64,000 nucleotides of DNA, taken from Hippasteria phrygiana. Its lineage: Eukaryota; Echinodermata; Asteroidea; Valvatida; Goniasteridae. Below, piece by piece: positions 35,276 through 46,730 of this stretch; the stretch's first letter is position 1, and each line of letters opens with the position of its first letter. The DNA is taken from positions 762,001-826,000 of the forward strand of contig JAZGUH010000451.1 of the NCBI GenBank assembly GCA_037893225.1, read 5' to 3'. The notes below the pieces were generated by a model. It made no database searches. It worked only from the letters and a program-made list of their open reading frames with translations, and was not told the DNA's origin. The position numbers and the translations under genes are program-made.

Positions 35276-37612
35276 ATATCTAAGCTACCCATACGTGTGA
35301 AAATTACTGTATATGGTCAATATCCCATTCAATTATGAACAGGGAAAGGAGGGGCGTTCATCTGAAAATGTGGCAAACGTTAAGCAGTCACAATGCAGTA
35401 AACGGGAGAACGCACACAGAGTTCACGGGAAGAAATTTGTTGCGAGGTTTGAATTTTCTCGAAGAGTTCTAACGCTGTGAAGCTGGCGATGGTCTGAAAT
35501 TGTTGCGCTAGATCTAAGCTACCCATAAGCGTAAAAATTACTGGATTTGGTCAATATACCATTCAATTATGAACAGGGAAAGGAGGGGCGTTCATCTGAA
35601 AATGTTGCAAACGTTAAGCAGTCACAATGCAGAAAACGGAAGAACGCACACAGAGTTCACAGAAGGAAATTTGTTGCGAGGTTTGAATTTTCTCGAAGAG
35701 TTCTAACGCTGTGAAGCTGGCGATGGTCTGAAATTGTTGCGCTATATCTAAGCTACCCATACGTGTGAAAATTACTGTATTTGGTCAATATCCCATTCAA
35801 TTATGAACAGGGAAAGGAGGGGCGTTCATCTGAAAATGTGGCAAACGTTAAGCAGTCACAATGCAGTAAACGGGAGAACGCACACAGAGTTCACGGGAAA
35901 TAATTAGTTGCGAGGTTTGAATTTTCTCGAAGAGTTCTCACGCTATGAAGCTGGCGATGGTCTCAAATTGTTGCGCTATATCTAAGCTACCCATACGTGT
36001 GAAAATTATTGTATATGGTCAATATCCCATTCAATTATGAACAGGGAAAGGAGGGGCGTTCATCTGAAAATGTGGCAAACGTTAAGCAGTCACAATGCAG
36101 TAAACGGGAGAACGCACACAGAGTTCACGGGAAGAAATTTGTTGCGAGGTTTGAATTTTCTCGAAGAGTTATAACGCTGTGAAGCTGGCGATGGTCTGAA
36201 ATTGTTGCGCTAGATCTAAGCTACCCATACGCGTAAAAATTACTGGATTTGGTCAATATACCATTCAATTATGAACAGGGAAAGGAGGTGCGTTCATCTG
36301 AAAATGTGGCAAACGTTAAGCAGTCACAATGCAATAAACGGGAGAACGCACACAGCGTTTATGGGAAGAAATTTGTTGCGAGGTTTGAATTTTCTCGAAG
36401 AGTTCTAACGCTGTGAAGCTGGCGATGGTCTGAAATTGTTGCGCTATATCTAAGCTACCCATACGTGTGAAAATTACTGTATTTGGTCAATATCCCATTC
36501 AATTATGAACAGGGAAAGGAGGGGCGTTCATCTGAAAATGTGGCAAACGTTAAGCAGTCACAATGCAATATGCGGGAGAACGCACACAGCGTTTACGGGA
36601 AGAAATTTGTTGCGAGGTTTGAATTTTCTCGAAGAGTTCTCACGCTATGAAGCTGGCGATGGTCTGAAATTGTTGCGCTAGATCTAAGCTACCCATACGT
36701 GTGAAAATTACTGGATTTGGTCAATATCCCATTCAATTATGAACAGGGAAAGGAGGGGCGTTCATCTGAAAATGTGGCAAACGTTAAGCAGTCACAATGC
36801 AGTAAACGGGAGAACGCACACAGAGTTCACGGGAAATAATTAGTTGCGAGGTTTGAATTTTCTCGAAGAGTTCTCACGCTATGAAGCTGGCGATGGTCTC
36901 AAATTGTTCCGCTAGATCTAAGCTACCCATACGTGTGAAATATTTCTAGGTCAATATCCCATTCAATTATGAACAGGGAAAGGAGGGGCGTTCATCTGAA
37001 AATGTGGCAAACGTTAAGCAGTCACAATACAGTAAACGGAAGAACGCACACAGAGTTCACAGGAAGAAATTTGTTGCGAGATTTGTATTTTCTCGAAGAG
37101 TTCTAACGCTGTGAAGCTGGCGATGGTCTGAAATTGTTGCGCTATATCTAAGCTACACATACGTGTGAAAATGGCTGTATTTGGTCAATATCCCATTCAA
37201 TTATGAACAGGGAAAGGAGGGGCGTTCATCTGAAAATTTGGCAAACGTTAAGCAGCCACAATGCAGTAAACGGGAGAACGCACACAGAGTTCACGGGAAG
37301 AACTTTGTTGCGAGGTTTGAATTTTCTCGAAGAGTTCTAACGCTGTGAAGCTGGCGATTGTCTCAAATTGTTGCGCTAGATCTAAGCTACTCATACGTGT
37401 GGAAATTGCTGGATTTGGTCAATATCCCAGTAAAATTATGATCAGGGAAAGGAGGGGCGTTCATCTGAAAATGTGGCAAACGTCAAGCAGTCACAATGCA
37501 GTAAACGGGAGAACGCACACAGAGTTTATGGGAAGAAATTTGTTGCGAGGTTTGAATTTTCTTGAAGAGTTCTCACGCTGTGAAGCTGGCGATGGTCTGA
37601 AATTGTTGCGCT

Positions 37613-37852
37613 AGATCTAAGCTACCCATAAGTGTGAAATTATTGGATTTGGTCAATATACCATTCAATTATGAACAGGGAAAGGAGGGGCGTTCATCTG
37701 AAAATGTGGCAAACGTTAAGCAGTCACAATGCAGTAAACGGGAGAACGCACACAGAGTTCACGGGAAGAGGGAAGAAATTTGTTGCGAGGTTTGAATTTT
37801 CTCGAAGAGTTCTAACGCTGTGAAGCTGGCGATGGTCTGAAATTGTTGCGCT
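37613..37852 (+). repeat. 240-bp monomer with 7-bp duplication, second copy
   Basis: Carries the same GGGAAGA duplication as 31300-31539, exactly 6313 bp downstream, confirming that the two long blocks are copies of each other. Confidence 0.95.
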
Positions 37853-38554
37853 AGATCTAAGCTACCCATACGTGTGAAAATTACTGTATTTGGTCAATAT
37901 CCCATTCAATTATGAACAGGGAAAGGAGGGGCGTTCATCTGAAAATGTGGCAAACGTTAAGCAGTCACAATGCAGTAAACGGAAGAACGCACACAGAGTT
38001 CACAGAAGGAAATTTGTTCCGAGGTTTGAATTTTCTCGAAGAGTTCTAATGCTGTGAAGCTGGCGATGGTCTGAAATTGTTGCGCTATATCTAAGCTACC
38101 CATACGTGTGAAAATTACTGTATTTGGTCAATATCCCATTCAATTATGAACAGGGAAAGGAGGGGCGTTCATCTGAAAATGTGGCAAACGTTAAGCAGTC
38201 ACAATGCAGTAAACGGGAGAACGCACACAGAGTTCACGGGAAGAAATTTGTTGCGAGGTTTACATTTTCTCGAAGAGTTCTAACGCTGTGAAGCTGGCGA
38301 TGGTCTGAAATTGTTGCGCTAGATCTAAGCTACCCATACGTGTGAAAATTACTGTATTTGGTCAATATCCCATTCAATTATGAACAGGGAAAGGAGGGGC
38401 GTTCATCTGAAAATGTGGCAAACGTTAAGCAGTCACAATGCAGTAAACGGGAGAACGCACACAGAGTTCACGGGAAGAAATTTGTTGCGAGGTTTGAATT
38501 TTCTCGAAGAGTTCTAACGCTGTGAAGCTGGCGATGGTCTGAAATTGTTGCGCT

Positions 38555-39954
38555 AGATCTAAGCTACCCATAAGCGTAAAAATTACTGGATTTGGTCAAT
38601 ATACCATTCAATTATGAACAGGGAAAGGAGGGGCGTTCATCTGAAAATGTTGCAAACGTTAAGCAGTCACAATGCAGTAAACGGAAGAACGCACACAGAG
38701 TTCACAGAAGGAAATTTGTTGCGAGGTTTGAATTTTCTCGAAGAGTTCTAACGCTGTGAAGCTGGCGATGGTCTGAAATTGTTGCGCTATATCTAAGCTA
38801 CCCATACGTGTGAAAATTACTGTATTTGGTCAATATCCCATTCAATTATGAACAGGGAAAGGAGGGGCGTTCATCTGAAAATGTGGCAAACGTTAAGCAG
38901 TCACAATGCAGTAAACGGGAGAACGCACACAGAGTTCACGGGAAATAATTAGTTGCGAGGTTTGAATTTTCTCGAAGAGTTCTCACGCTATGAAGCTGGC
39001 GATGGTCTCAAATTGTTCCGCTAGATCTAAGCTACCCATACGTGTGAAATATTTCTAGGTCAATATCCCATTCAATTATGAACAGGGAAAGGAGGGGCGT
39101 TCATCTGAAAATGTGGCAAACGTTAAGCAGTCACAATACAGTAAACGGAAGAACGCACACAGAGTTCACAGGAAGAAATTTGTTGCGAGATTTGTATTTT
39201 CTCGAAGAGTTCTAACGCTGTGAAGCTGGCGATGGTCTGAAATTGTTGCGCTATATCTAAGCTACACATACGTGTGAAAATTGCTGTATTTGGTCAATAT
39301 CCCATTCAATTATGAACAGGGAAAGGAGGGGCGTTCATCTGAAAATTTGGCAAACGTTAAGCAGCCACAATGCAGTAAACGGGAGAACGCACACCGAGTT
39401 CACGGGAAGAACTTTGTTGCGAGGTTTGAATTTTCTCGAAGAGTTCTAACGCTGTGAAGCTGGCGATTGTCTCAAATTGTTGCGCTAGATCTAAGCTACT
39501 CATACGTGTGGAAATTGCTGGATTTGGTCAATATCCCAGTAAAATTATGATCAGGGAAAGGAGGGGCGTTCATCTGAAAATGTGGCAAACGTCAAGCAGT
39601 CACAATGCAGTAAACGGGAGAACGCACACAGAGTTTATGGGAAGAAATTTGTTGCGAGGTTTGAATTTTCTTGAAGAGTTCTCACGCTGTGAAGCTGGCG
39701 ATGGTCTGAAATTGTTGCGCTAGATCTAAGCTACCCATAAGTGTGAAATTATTGGATTTGGTCAATATACCATTCAATTATGAACAGGGAAAGGAGGGGC
39801 GTTCATCTGAAAATTTGGCAAACGTTAAGCAGTCACAATGCAGTAAACGGAAGAACGCACACAGAGTTCACAGAAGGAAATTTGTTGCGAGGTTTGAATT
39901 TTCTCGAAGAGTTCTAACGCTGTGAAGCTGGCGATGGTCTGAAATTGTTGCGCT
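38555..39954 (+). repeat. 6-mer HOR, 1400 bp, copy 3
   Basis: Monomers at 38555, 38789, 39023, 39253, 39487 and 39722. It corresponds to 32476-33875 at +6079 bp and carries CACACCGAG. Confidence 0.93.
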
Positions 39955-41354
39955 AGATCTAAGCTACCCATAAGCGTAAAAATTACTGGATTTGGTCAAT
40001 ATACCATTCAATTATGAACAGGGAAAGGAGGGGCGTTCATCTGAAAATGTTGCAAACGTTAAGCAGTCACAATGCAGTAAACGGAAGAACGCACACAGAG
40101 TTCACAGAAGGAAATTTGTTGCGAGGTTTGAATTTTCTCGAAGAGTTCTAACGCTGTGAAGCTGGCGATGGTCTGAAATTGTTGCGCTATATCTAAGCTA
40201 CCCATACGTGTGAAAATTACTGTATTTGGTCAATATCCCATTCAATTATGAACAGGGAAAGGAGGGGCGTTCATCTGAAAATGTGGCAAACGTTAAGCAG
40301 TCACAATGCAGTAAACGGGAGAACGCACACAGAGTTCACGGGAAATAATTAGTTGCGAGGTTTGAATTTTCTCGAAGAGTTCTCACGCTATGAAGCTGGC
40401 GATGGTCTCAAATTGTTCCGCTAGATCTAAGCTACCCATACGTGTGAAATATTTCTAGGTCAATATCCCATTCAATTATGAACAGGGAAAGGAGGGGCGT
40501 TCATCTGAAAATGTGGCAAACGTTAAGCAGTCACAATACAGTAAACGGAAGAACGCACACAGAGTTCACAGGAAGAAATTTGTTGCGAGATTTGTATTTT
40601 CTCGAAGAGTTCTAACGCTGTGAAGCTGGCGATGGTCTGAAATTGTTGCGCTATATCTAAGCTACACATACGTGTGAAAATTGCTGTATTTGGTCAATAT
40701 CCCATTCAATTATGAACAGGGAAAGGAGGGGCGTTCATCTGAAAATTTGGCAAACGTTAAGCAGCCACAATGCAGTAAACGGGAGAACGCACACCGAGTT
40801 CACGGGAAGAACTTTGTTGCGAGGTTTGAATTTTCTCGAAGAGTTCTAACGCTGTGAAGCTGGCGATTGTCTCAAATTGTTGCGCTAGATCTAAGCTACT
40901 CATACGTGTGGAAATTGCTGGATTTGGTCAATATCCCAGTAAAATTATGATCAGGGAAAGGAGGGGCGTTCATCTGAAAATGTGGCAAACGTCAAGCAGT
41001 CACAATGCAGTAAACGGGAGAACGCACACAGAGTTTATGGGAAGAAATTTGTTGCGAGGTTTGAATTTTCTTGAAGAGTTCTCACGCTGTGAAGCTGGCG
41101 ATGGTCTGAAATTGTTGCGCTAGATCTAAGCTACCCATAAGTGTGAAATTATTGGATTTGGTCAATATACCATTCAATTATGAACAGGGAAAGGAGGGGC
41201 GTTCATCTGAAAATTTGGCAAACGTTAAGCAGTCACAATGCAGTAAACGGAAGAACGCACACAGAGTTCACAGAAGGAAATTTGTTGCGAGGTTTGAATT
41301 TTCTCGAAGAGTTCTAACGCTGTGAAGCTGGCGATGGTCTGAAATTGTTGCGCT
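39955..41354 (+). repeat. 6-mer HOR, 1400 bp, copy 4
   Basis: Monomers at 39955, 40189, 40423, 40653, 40887 and 41122. It corresponds to 33876-35275 at +6079 bp. Confidence 0.93.
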
Positions 41355-42520
41355 ATATCTAAGCTACCCATACGTGTGAAAATTACTGTATATGGTCAAT
41401 ATCCCATTCAATTATGAACAGGGAAAGGAGGGGCGTTCATCTGAAAATGTGGCAAACGTTAAGCAGTCACAATGCAGTAAACGGGAGAACGCACACAGAG
41501 TTCACAGAAGGAAATTTGTTCCGAGGTTTGAATTTTCTCGAAGAGTTCTAACGCTGTGAAGCTGGCGATGGTCTGAAATTGTTGCGCTATATCTAAGCTA
41601 CCCATACGTGTGAAAATTACTGTATTTGGTCAATATCCCATTCAATTATGAACAGGGAAAGGAGGGGCGTTCATCTGAAAATGTGGCAAACGTTAAGCAG
41701 TCACAATGCAATAAACGGGAGAACGCACACAGCGTTTATGGGAATAAATTTGTTGCGAGGTTTGAATTTTCTCGAAGAGTTATAACGCTGTGAAGCTGGC
41801 GATGGTCTGAAATTGTTGCGCTAGATCTAAGCTACCCATAAGCGTAAAAATTACTGGATTTGGTCAATATACCATTCAATTATGAACAGGGAAAGGAGGT
41901 GCGTTCATCTGAAAATGTGGCAAACGTTAAGCAGTCACAATGCAATAAACGGGAGAACGCACACAGCGTTTATGGGAAGAAATTTGTTGCGAGGTTTGAA
42001 TTTTCTCGAAGAGTTCTAACGCTGTGAAGCTGGCGATGGTCTGAAATTGTTGCGCTATATCTAAGCTACCCATACGTGTGAAAATTACTGTATTTGGTCA
42101 ATATCCCATTCAATTATGAACAGGGAAAGGAGGGGCGTTCATCTGAAAATGTGGCAAACGTTAAGCAGTCACAATGCAGTAAACGGGAGAACGCACACAG
42201 AGTTCACGGGAAATAATTAGTTGCGAGGTTTGAATTTTCTCGAAGAGTTCTCACGCTATGAAGCTGGCGATGGTCTCAAATTGTTGCGCTAGATCTAAGC
42301 TACCCATACGTGTGAAATATTTCTAGGTCAATATCCCATTCAATTATGAACAGGGAAAGGAGGGGCGTTCATCTGAAAATTTGGCAAACGTTAAGCAGCC
42401 ACAATGCAGTAAACGGGAGAACGCACACAGAGTTCACGGGAAGAACTTTGTTGCGAGGTTTGAATTTTCTCGAAGAGTTCTAACGCTGTGAAGCTGGCGA
42501 TTGTCTCAAATTGTTGCGCT
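41355..42520 (+). repeat. 5-monomer link ending in a C'-D/E hybrid
   Basis: Monomers at 41355 (ATTACTGTATATGG, CACAGAAGG), 41589 (GGGAATAAA, GAGTTATAACG), 41823 (J with GGAGGTGCG), 42057 (B-type end) and 42291 (hybrid, 230 bp). The first four match the series 27092-28027. Confidence 0.88.
42291..42520 (+). other. C'-D/E fusion monomer
   Basis: The start is C' (GTGAAATATTTCTAGG) and the rest is D/E (AATTTGGC, CAGCCAC, CACGGGAAGAAC, GATTGTCTC). Elsewhere C' is followed by a separate D/E, so one monomer was lost by a crossover between the two neighbours. Confidence 0.88.
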
Positions 42521-43456
42521 AGATCTAAGCTACTCATACGTGTGGAAATTGCTGGATTTGGTCAATATCCCAGTAAAATTATGATCAGGGAAAGGAGGGG
42601 CGTTCATCTGAAAATGTGGCAAACGTCAAGCAGTCACAATGCAGTAAACGGGAGAACGCACACAGAGTTTATGGGAAGAAATTTGTTGCGAGGTTTGAAT
42701 TTTCTTGAAGAGTTCTCACGCTGTGAAGCTGGCGATGGTCTGAAATTGTTGCGCTAGATCTAAGCTACCCATAAGTGTGAAATTATTGGATTTGGTCAAT
42801 ATACCATTCAATTATGAACAGGGAAAGGAGGGGCGTTCATCTGAAAATTTGGCAAACGTTAAGCAGTCACAATGCAGTAAACGGAAGAACGCACACAGAG
42901 TTCACAGAAGGAAATTTGTTGCGAGGTTTGAATTTTCTCGAAGAGTTCTAACGCTGTGAAGCTGGCGATGGTCTGAAATTGTTGCGCTATATCTAAGCTA
43001 CCCATACGTGTGAAAATTACTGTATATGGTCAATATCCCATTCAATTATGAACAGGGAAAGGAGGGGCGTTCATCTGAAAATGTGGCAAACGTTAAGCAG
43101 TCACAATGCAGTAAACGGGAGAACGCACACAGAGTTCACAGAAGGAAATTTGTTCCGAGGTTTGAATTTTTTCGAAGAGTTCTAACGCTGTGAAGCTGGC
43201 GATGGTCTGAAATTGTTGCGCTATATCTAAGCTACCCATACGTGTGAAAATTACTGTATTTGGTCAATATCCCATTCAATTATGAACAGGGAAAGGAGGG
43301 GCGTTCATCTGAAAATGTGGCAAACGTTAAGCAGTCACAATGCAATAAACGGGAGAACGCACACAGCGTTTATGGGAATAAATTTGTTGCGAGGTTTGAA
43401 TTTTCTCGAAGAGTTATAACGCTGTGAAGCTGGCGATGGTCTGAAATTGTTGCGCT
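42521..43456 (+). repeat. F''-K-A-like-G-like block
   Basis: Monomers at 42521, 42756, 42989 and 43223 correspond to 26624-27559 at +15,897 bp. The stop-creating TAG of 26624 is absent. A private TTTTTTCGAAG occurs near 43,168. Confidence 0.9.
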
Positions 43457-45093
43457 AGATCTAAGCTACCCATAAGCGTAAAAATTACTGGATTTGGTCA
43501 ATATACCATTCAATTATGAACAGGGAAAGGAGGTGCGTTCATCTGAAAATGTGGCAAACGTTAAGCAGTCACAATGCAATAAACGGGAGAACGCACACAG
43601 CGTTTATGGGAAGAAATTTGTTGCGAGGTTTGAATTTTCTCGAAGAGTTCTAACGCTGTGAAGCTGGCGATGGTCTGAAATTGTTGCGCTATATCTAAGC
43701 TACCCATACGTGTGAAAATTACTGTATTTGGTCAATATCCCATTCAATTATGAACAGGGAAAGGAGGGGCGTTCATCTGAAAATGTGGCAAACGTTAAGC
43801 AGTCACAATGCAGTAAACGGGAGAACGCACACAGAGTTCACGGGAAATAATTAGTTGCGAGGTTTGAATTTTCTCGAAGAGTTCTCACGCTATGAAGCTG
43901 GCGATGGTCTCAAATTGTTGCGCTAGATCTAAGCTACCCATAAGTGTGAAATTATTGGATTTGGTCAATATACCATTCAATTATGAACAGGGAAAGGAGG
44001 GGCGTTCATCTGAAAATTTGGCAAACGTTAAGCAGTCACAATGCAGTAAACGGAAGAACGCACACAGAGTTCACAGAAGGAAATTTGTTGCGAGGTTTGA
44101 ATTTTCTCGAAGAGTTCTAACGCTGTGAAGCTGGCGATGGTCTGAAATTGTTGCGCTATATCTAAGCTACCCATACGTGTGAAAATTACTGTATATGGTC
44201 AATATCCCATTCAATTATGAACAGGGAAAGGAGGGGCGTTCATCTGAAAATGTGGCAAACGTTAAGCAGTCACAATGCAGTAAACGGGAGAACGCACACA
44301 GAGTTCACAGAAGGAAATTTGTTCCGAGGTTTGAATTTTCTCGAAGAGTTCTAACGCTGTGAAGCTGGCGATGGTCTGAAATTGTTGCGCTATATCTAAG
44401 CTACCCATGCGTGTGAAAATTACTGTATTTGGTCAATATCCCATTCAATTATGAACAGGGAAAGGAGGGGCGTTCATCTGAAAATGTGGCAAACGTTAAG
44501 CATTCACAATGCAATAAACGGGAGAACGCACACAGCGTTTATGGGAATAAATTTGTTGCGAGGTTTGAATTTTCTCGAAGAGTTCTAACGCTGTGAAGCT
44601 GGCGATGGTCTGAAATTGTTGCGCTATATCTAAGCTACCCATACGTGTGAAAATTATTGTATATGGTCAATATCCCATTCAATTATGAACAGGGAAAGGA
44701 GGGGCGTTCATCTGAAAATGTGGCAAACGTTAAGCAGTCACAATGCAGTAAACGGGAGAACGCACACAGAGTTCACGGGAAGAAATTTGTTGCGAGGTTT
44801 GAATTTTCTCGAAGAGTTCTAACGCTGTGAAGCTGGCGATGGTCTGAAATTGTTGCGCTAGATCTAAGCTACCCATACGTGTGAAAATTACTGTATTTGG
44901 TCAATATCCCATTCAATTATGAACAGGGAAAGGAGGGGCGTTCATCTGAAAATGTGGCAAACGTTAAGCAGTCACAATGCAGTAAACGGGAGAACGCACA
45001 CAGAGTTCACGGGAAGAAATTTGTTGCGAGGTTTGAATTTTCTCGAAGAGTTCTAACGCTGTGAAGCTGGCGATGGTCTGAAATTGTTGCGCT
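43457..45093 (+). repeat. 7-mer HOR, 1637 bp, copy 1
   Basis: Monomers at 43457 (J with GGTGCG), 43691, 43925 (K), 44158, 44392 (CCCATGCGTG, AAGCATTCAC), 44626 (A) and 44860 (H). Lengths 6x234 + 233 give 1637. Confidence 0.93.
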
Positions 45094-46730
45094 AGATCTA
45101 AGCTACCCATAAGCGTAAAAATTACTGGATTTGGTCAATATACCATTCAATTATGAACAGGGAAAGGAGGTGCGTTCATCTGAAAATGTGGCAAACGTTA
45201 AGCAGTCACAATGCAATAAACGGGAGAACGCACACAGCGTTTATGGGTAGAAATTTGTTGCGAGGTTTGAATTTTCTCGAAGAGTTCTAACGCTGTGAAG
45301 CTGGCGATGGTCTGAAATTGTTGCGCTATATCTAAGCTACCCATACGTGTGAAAATTACTGTATTTGGTCAATATCCCATTCAATTATGAACAGGGAAAG
45401 GAGGGGCGTTCATCTGAAAATGTGGCAAACGTTAAGCAGTCACAATGCAGTAAACGGGAGAACGCACACAGAGTTCACGGGAAATAATTAGTTGCGAGGT
45501 TTGAATTTTCTCGAAGAGTTCTCACGCTATGAAGCTGGCGATGGTCTCAAATTGTTGCGCTAGATCTAAGCTACCCATAAGTGTGAAATTATTGGATTTG
45601 GTCAATATACCATTCAATTATGAACAGGGAAAGGAGGGGCGTTCATCTGAAAATTTGGCAAACGTTAAGCAGTCACAATGCAGTAAACGGAAGAACGCAC
45701 ACAGAGTTCACAGAAGGAAATTTGTTGCGAGGTTTGAATTTTCTCGAAGAGTTCTAACGCTGTGAAGCTGGCGATGGTCTGAAATTGTTGCGCTATATCT
45801 AAGCTACCCATACGTGTGAAAATTACTGTATATGGTCAATATCCCATTCAATTATGAACAGGGAAAGGAGGGGCGTTCATCTGAAAATGTGGCAAACGTT
45901 AAGCAGTCACAATGCAGTAAACGGGAGAACGCACACAGAGTTCACAGAAGGAAATTTGTTCCGAGGTTTGAATTTTCTCGAAGAGTTCTAACGCTGTGAA
46001 GCTGGCGATGGTCTGAAATTGTTGCGCTATATCTAAGCTACCCATGCGTGTGAAAATTACTGTATTTGGTCAATATCCCATTCAATTATGAACAGGGAAA
46101 GGAGGGGCGTTCATCTGAAAATGTGGCAAACGTTAAGCATTCACAATGCAATAAACGGGAGAACGCACACAGCGTTTATGGGAATAAATTTGTTGCGAGG
46201 TTTGAATTTTCTCGAAGAGTTCTAACGCTGTGAAGCTGGCGATGGTCTGAAATTGTTGCGCTATATCTAAGCTACCCATACGTGTGAAAATTATTGTATA
46301 TGGTCAATATCCCATTCAATTATGAACAGGGAAAGGAGGGGCGTTCATCTGAAAATGTGGCAAACGTTAAGCAGTCACAATGCAGTAAACGGGAGAACGC
46401 ACACAGAGTTCACGGGAAGAAATTTGTTGCGAGGTTTGAATTTTCTCGAAGAGTTCTAACGCTGTGAAGCTGGCGATGGTCTGAAATTGTTGCGCTAGAT
46501 CTAAGCTACCCATACGTGTGAAAATTACTGTATTTGGTCAATATCCCATTCAATTATGAACAGGGAAAGGAGGGGCGTTCATCTGAAAATGTGGCAAACG
46601 TTAAGCAGTCACAATGCAGTAAACGGGAGAACGCACACAGAGTTCACGGGAAGAAATTTGTTGCGAGGTTTGAATTTTCTCGAAGAGTTCTAACGCTGTG
46701 AAGCTGGCGATGGTCTGAAATTGTTGCGCT
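45094..46730 (+). repeat. 7-mer HOR, 1637 bp, copy 2
   Basis: Repeats 43457-45093 with CCCATGCGTG at 46,04x. A private GGGTAGAAATTTG (for GGGAAG) lies at about 45,247. It also matches 27560-29196 at +17,534 bp. Confidence 0.93.

Larger units (their letters stand above)
35276..41354 (+). repeat. 26-mer HOR, copy 2 of the 27-mer (6079 bp)
   Basis: It repeats 28963-35275 in order: CAGAAAACGG at 35,630 (+6313), CATACGCGTAAA, W, GAAAATGGCTG, the 240-bp monomer at 37613, TTTACATTTTC. From 38321 the offset falls to 6079 because one 234-bp A monomer (the counterpart of 32008) is missing. It again ends with two 1400-bp 6-mers. Confidence 0.92.
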
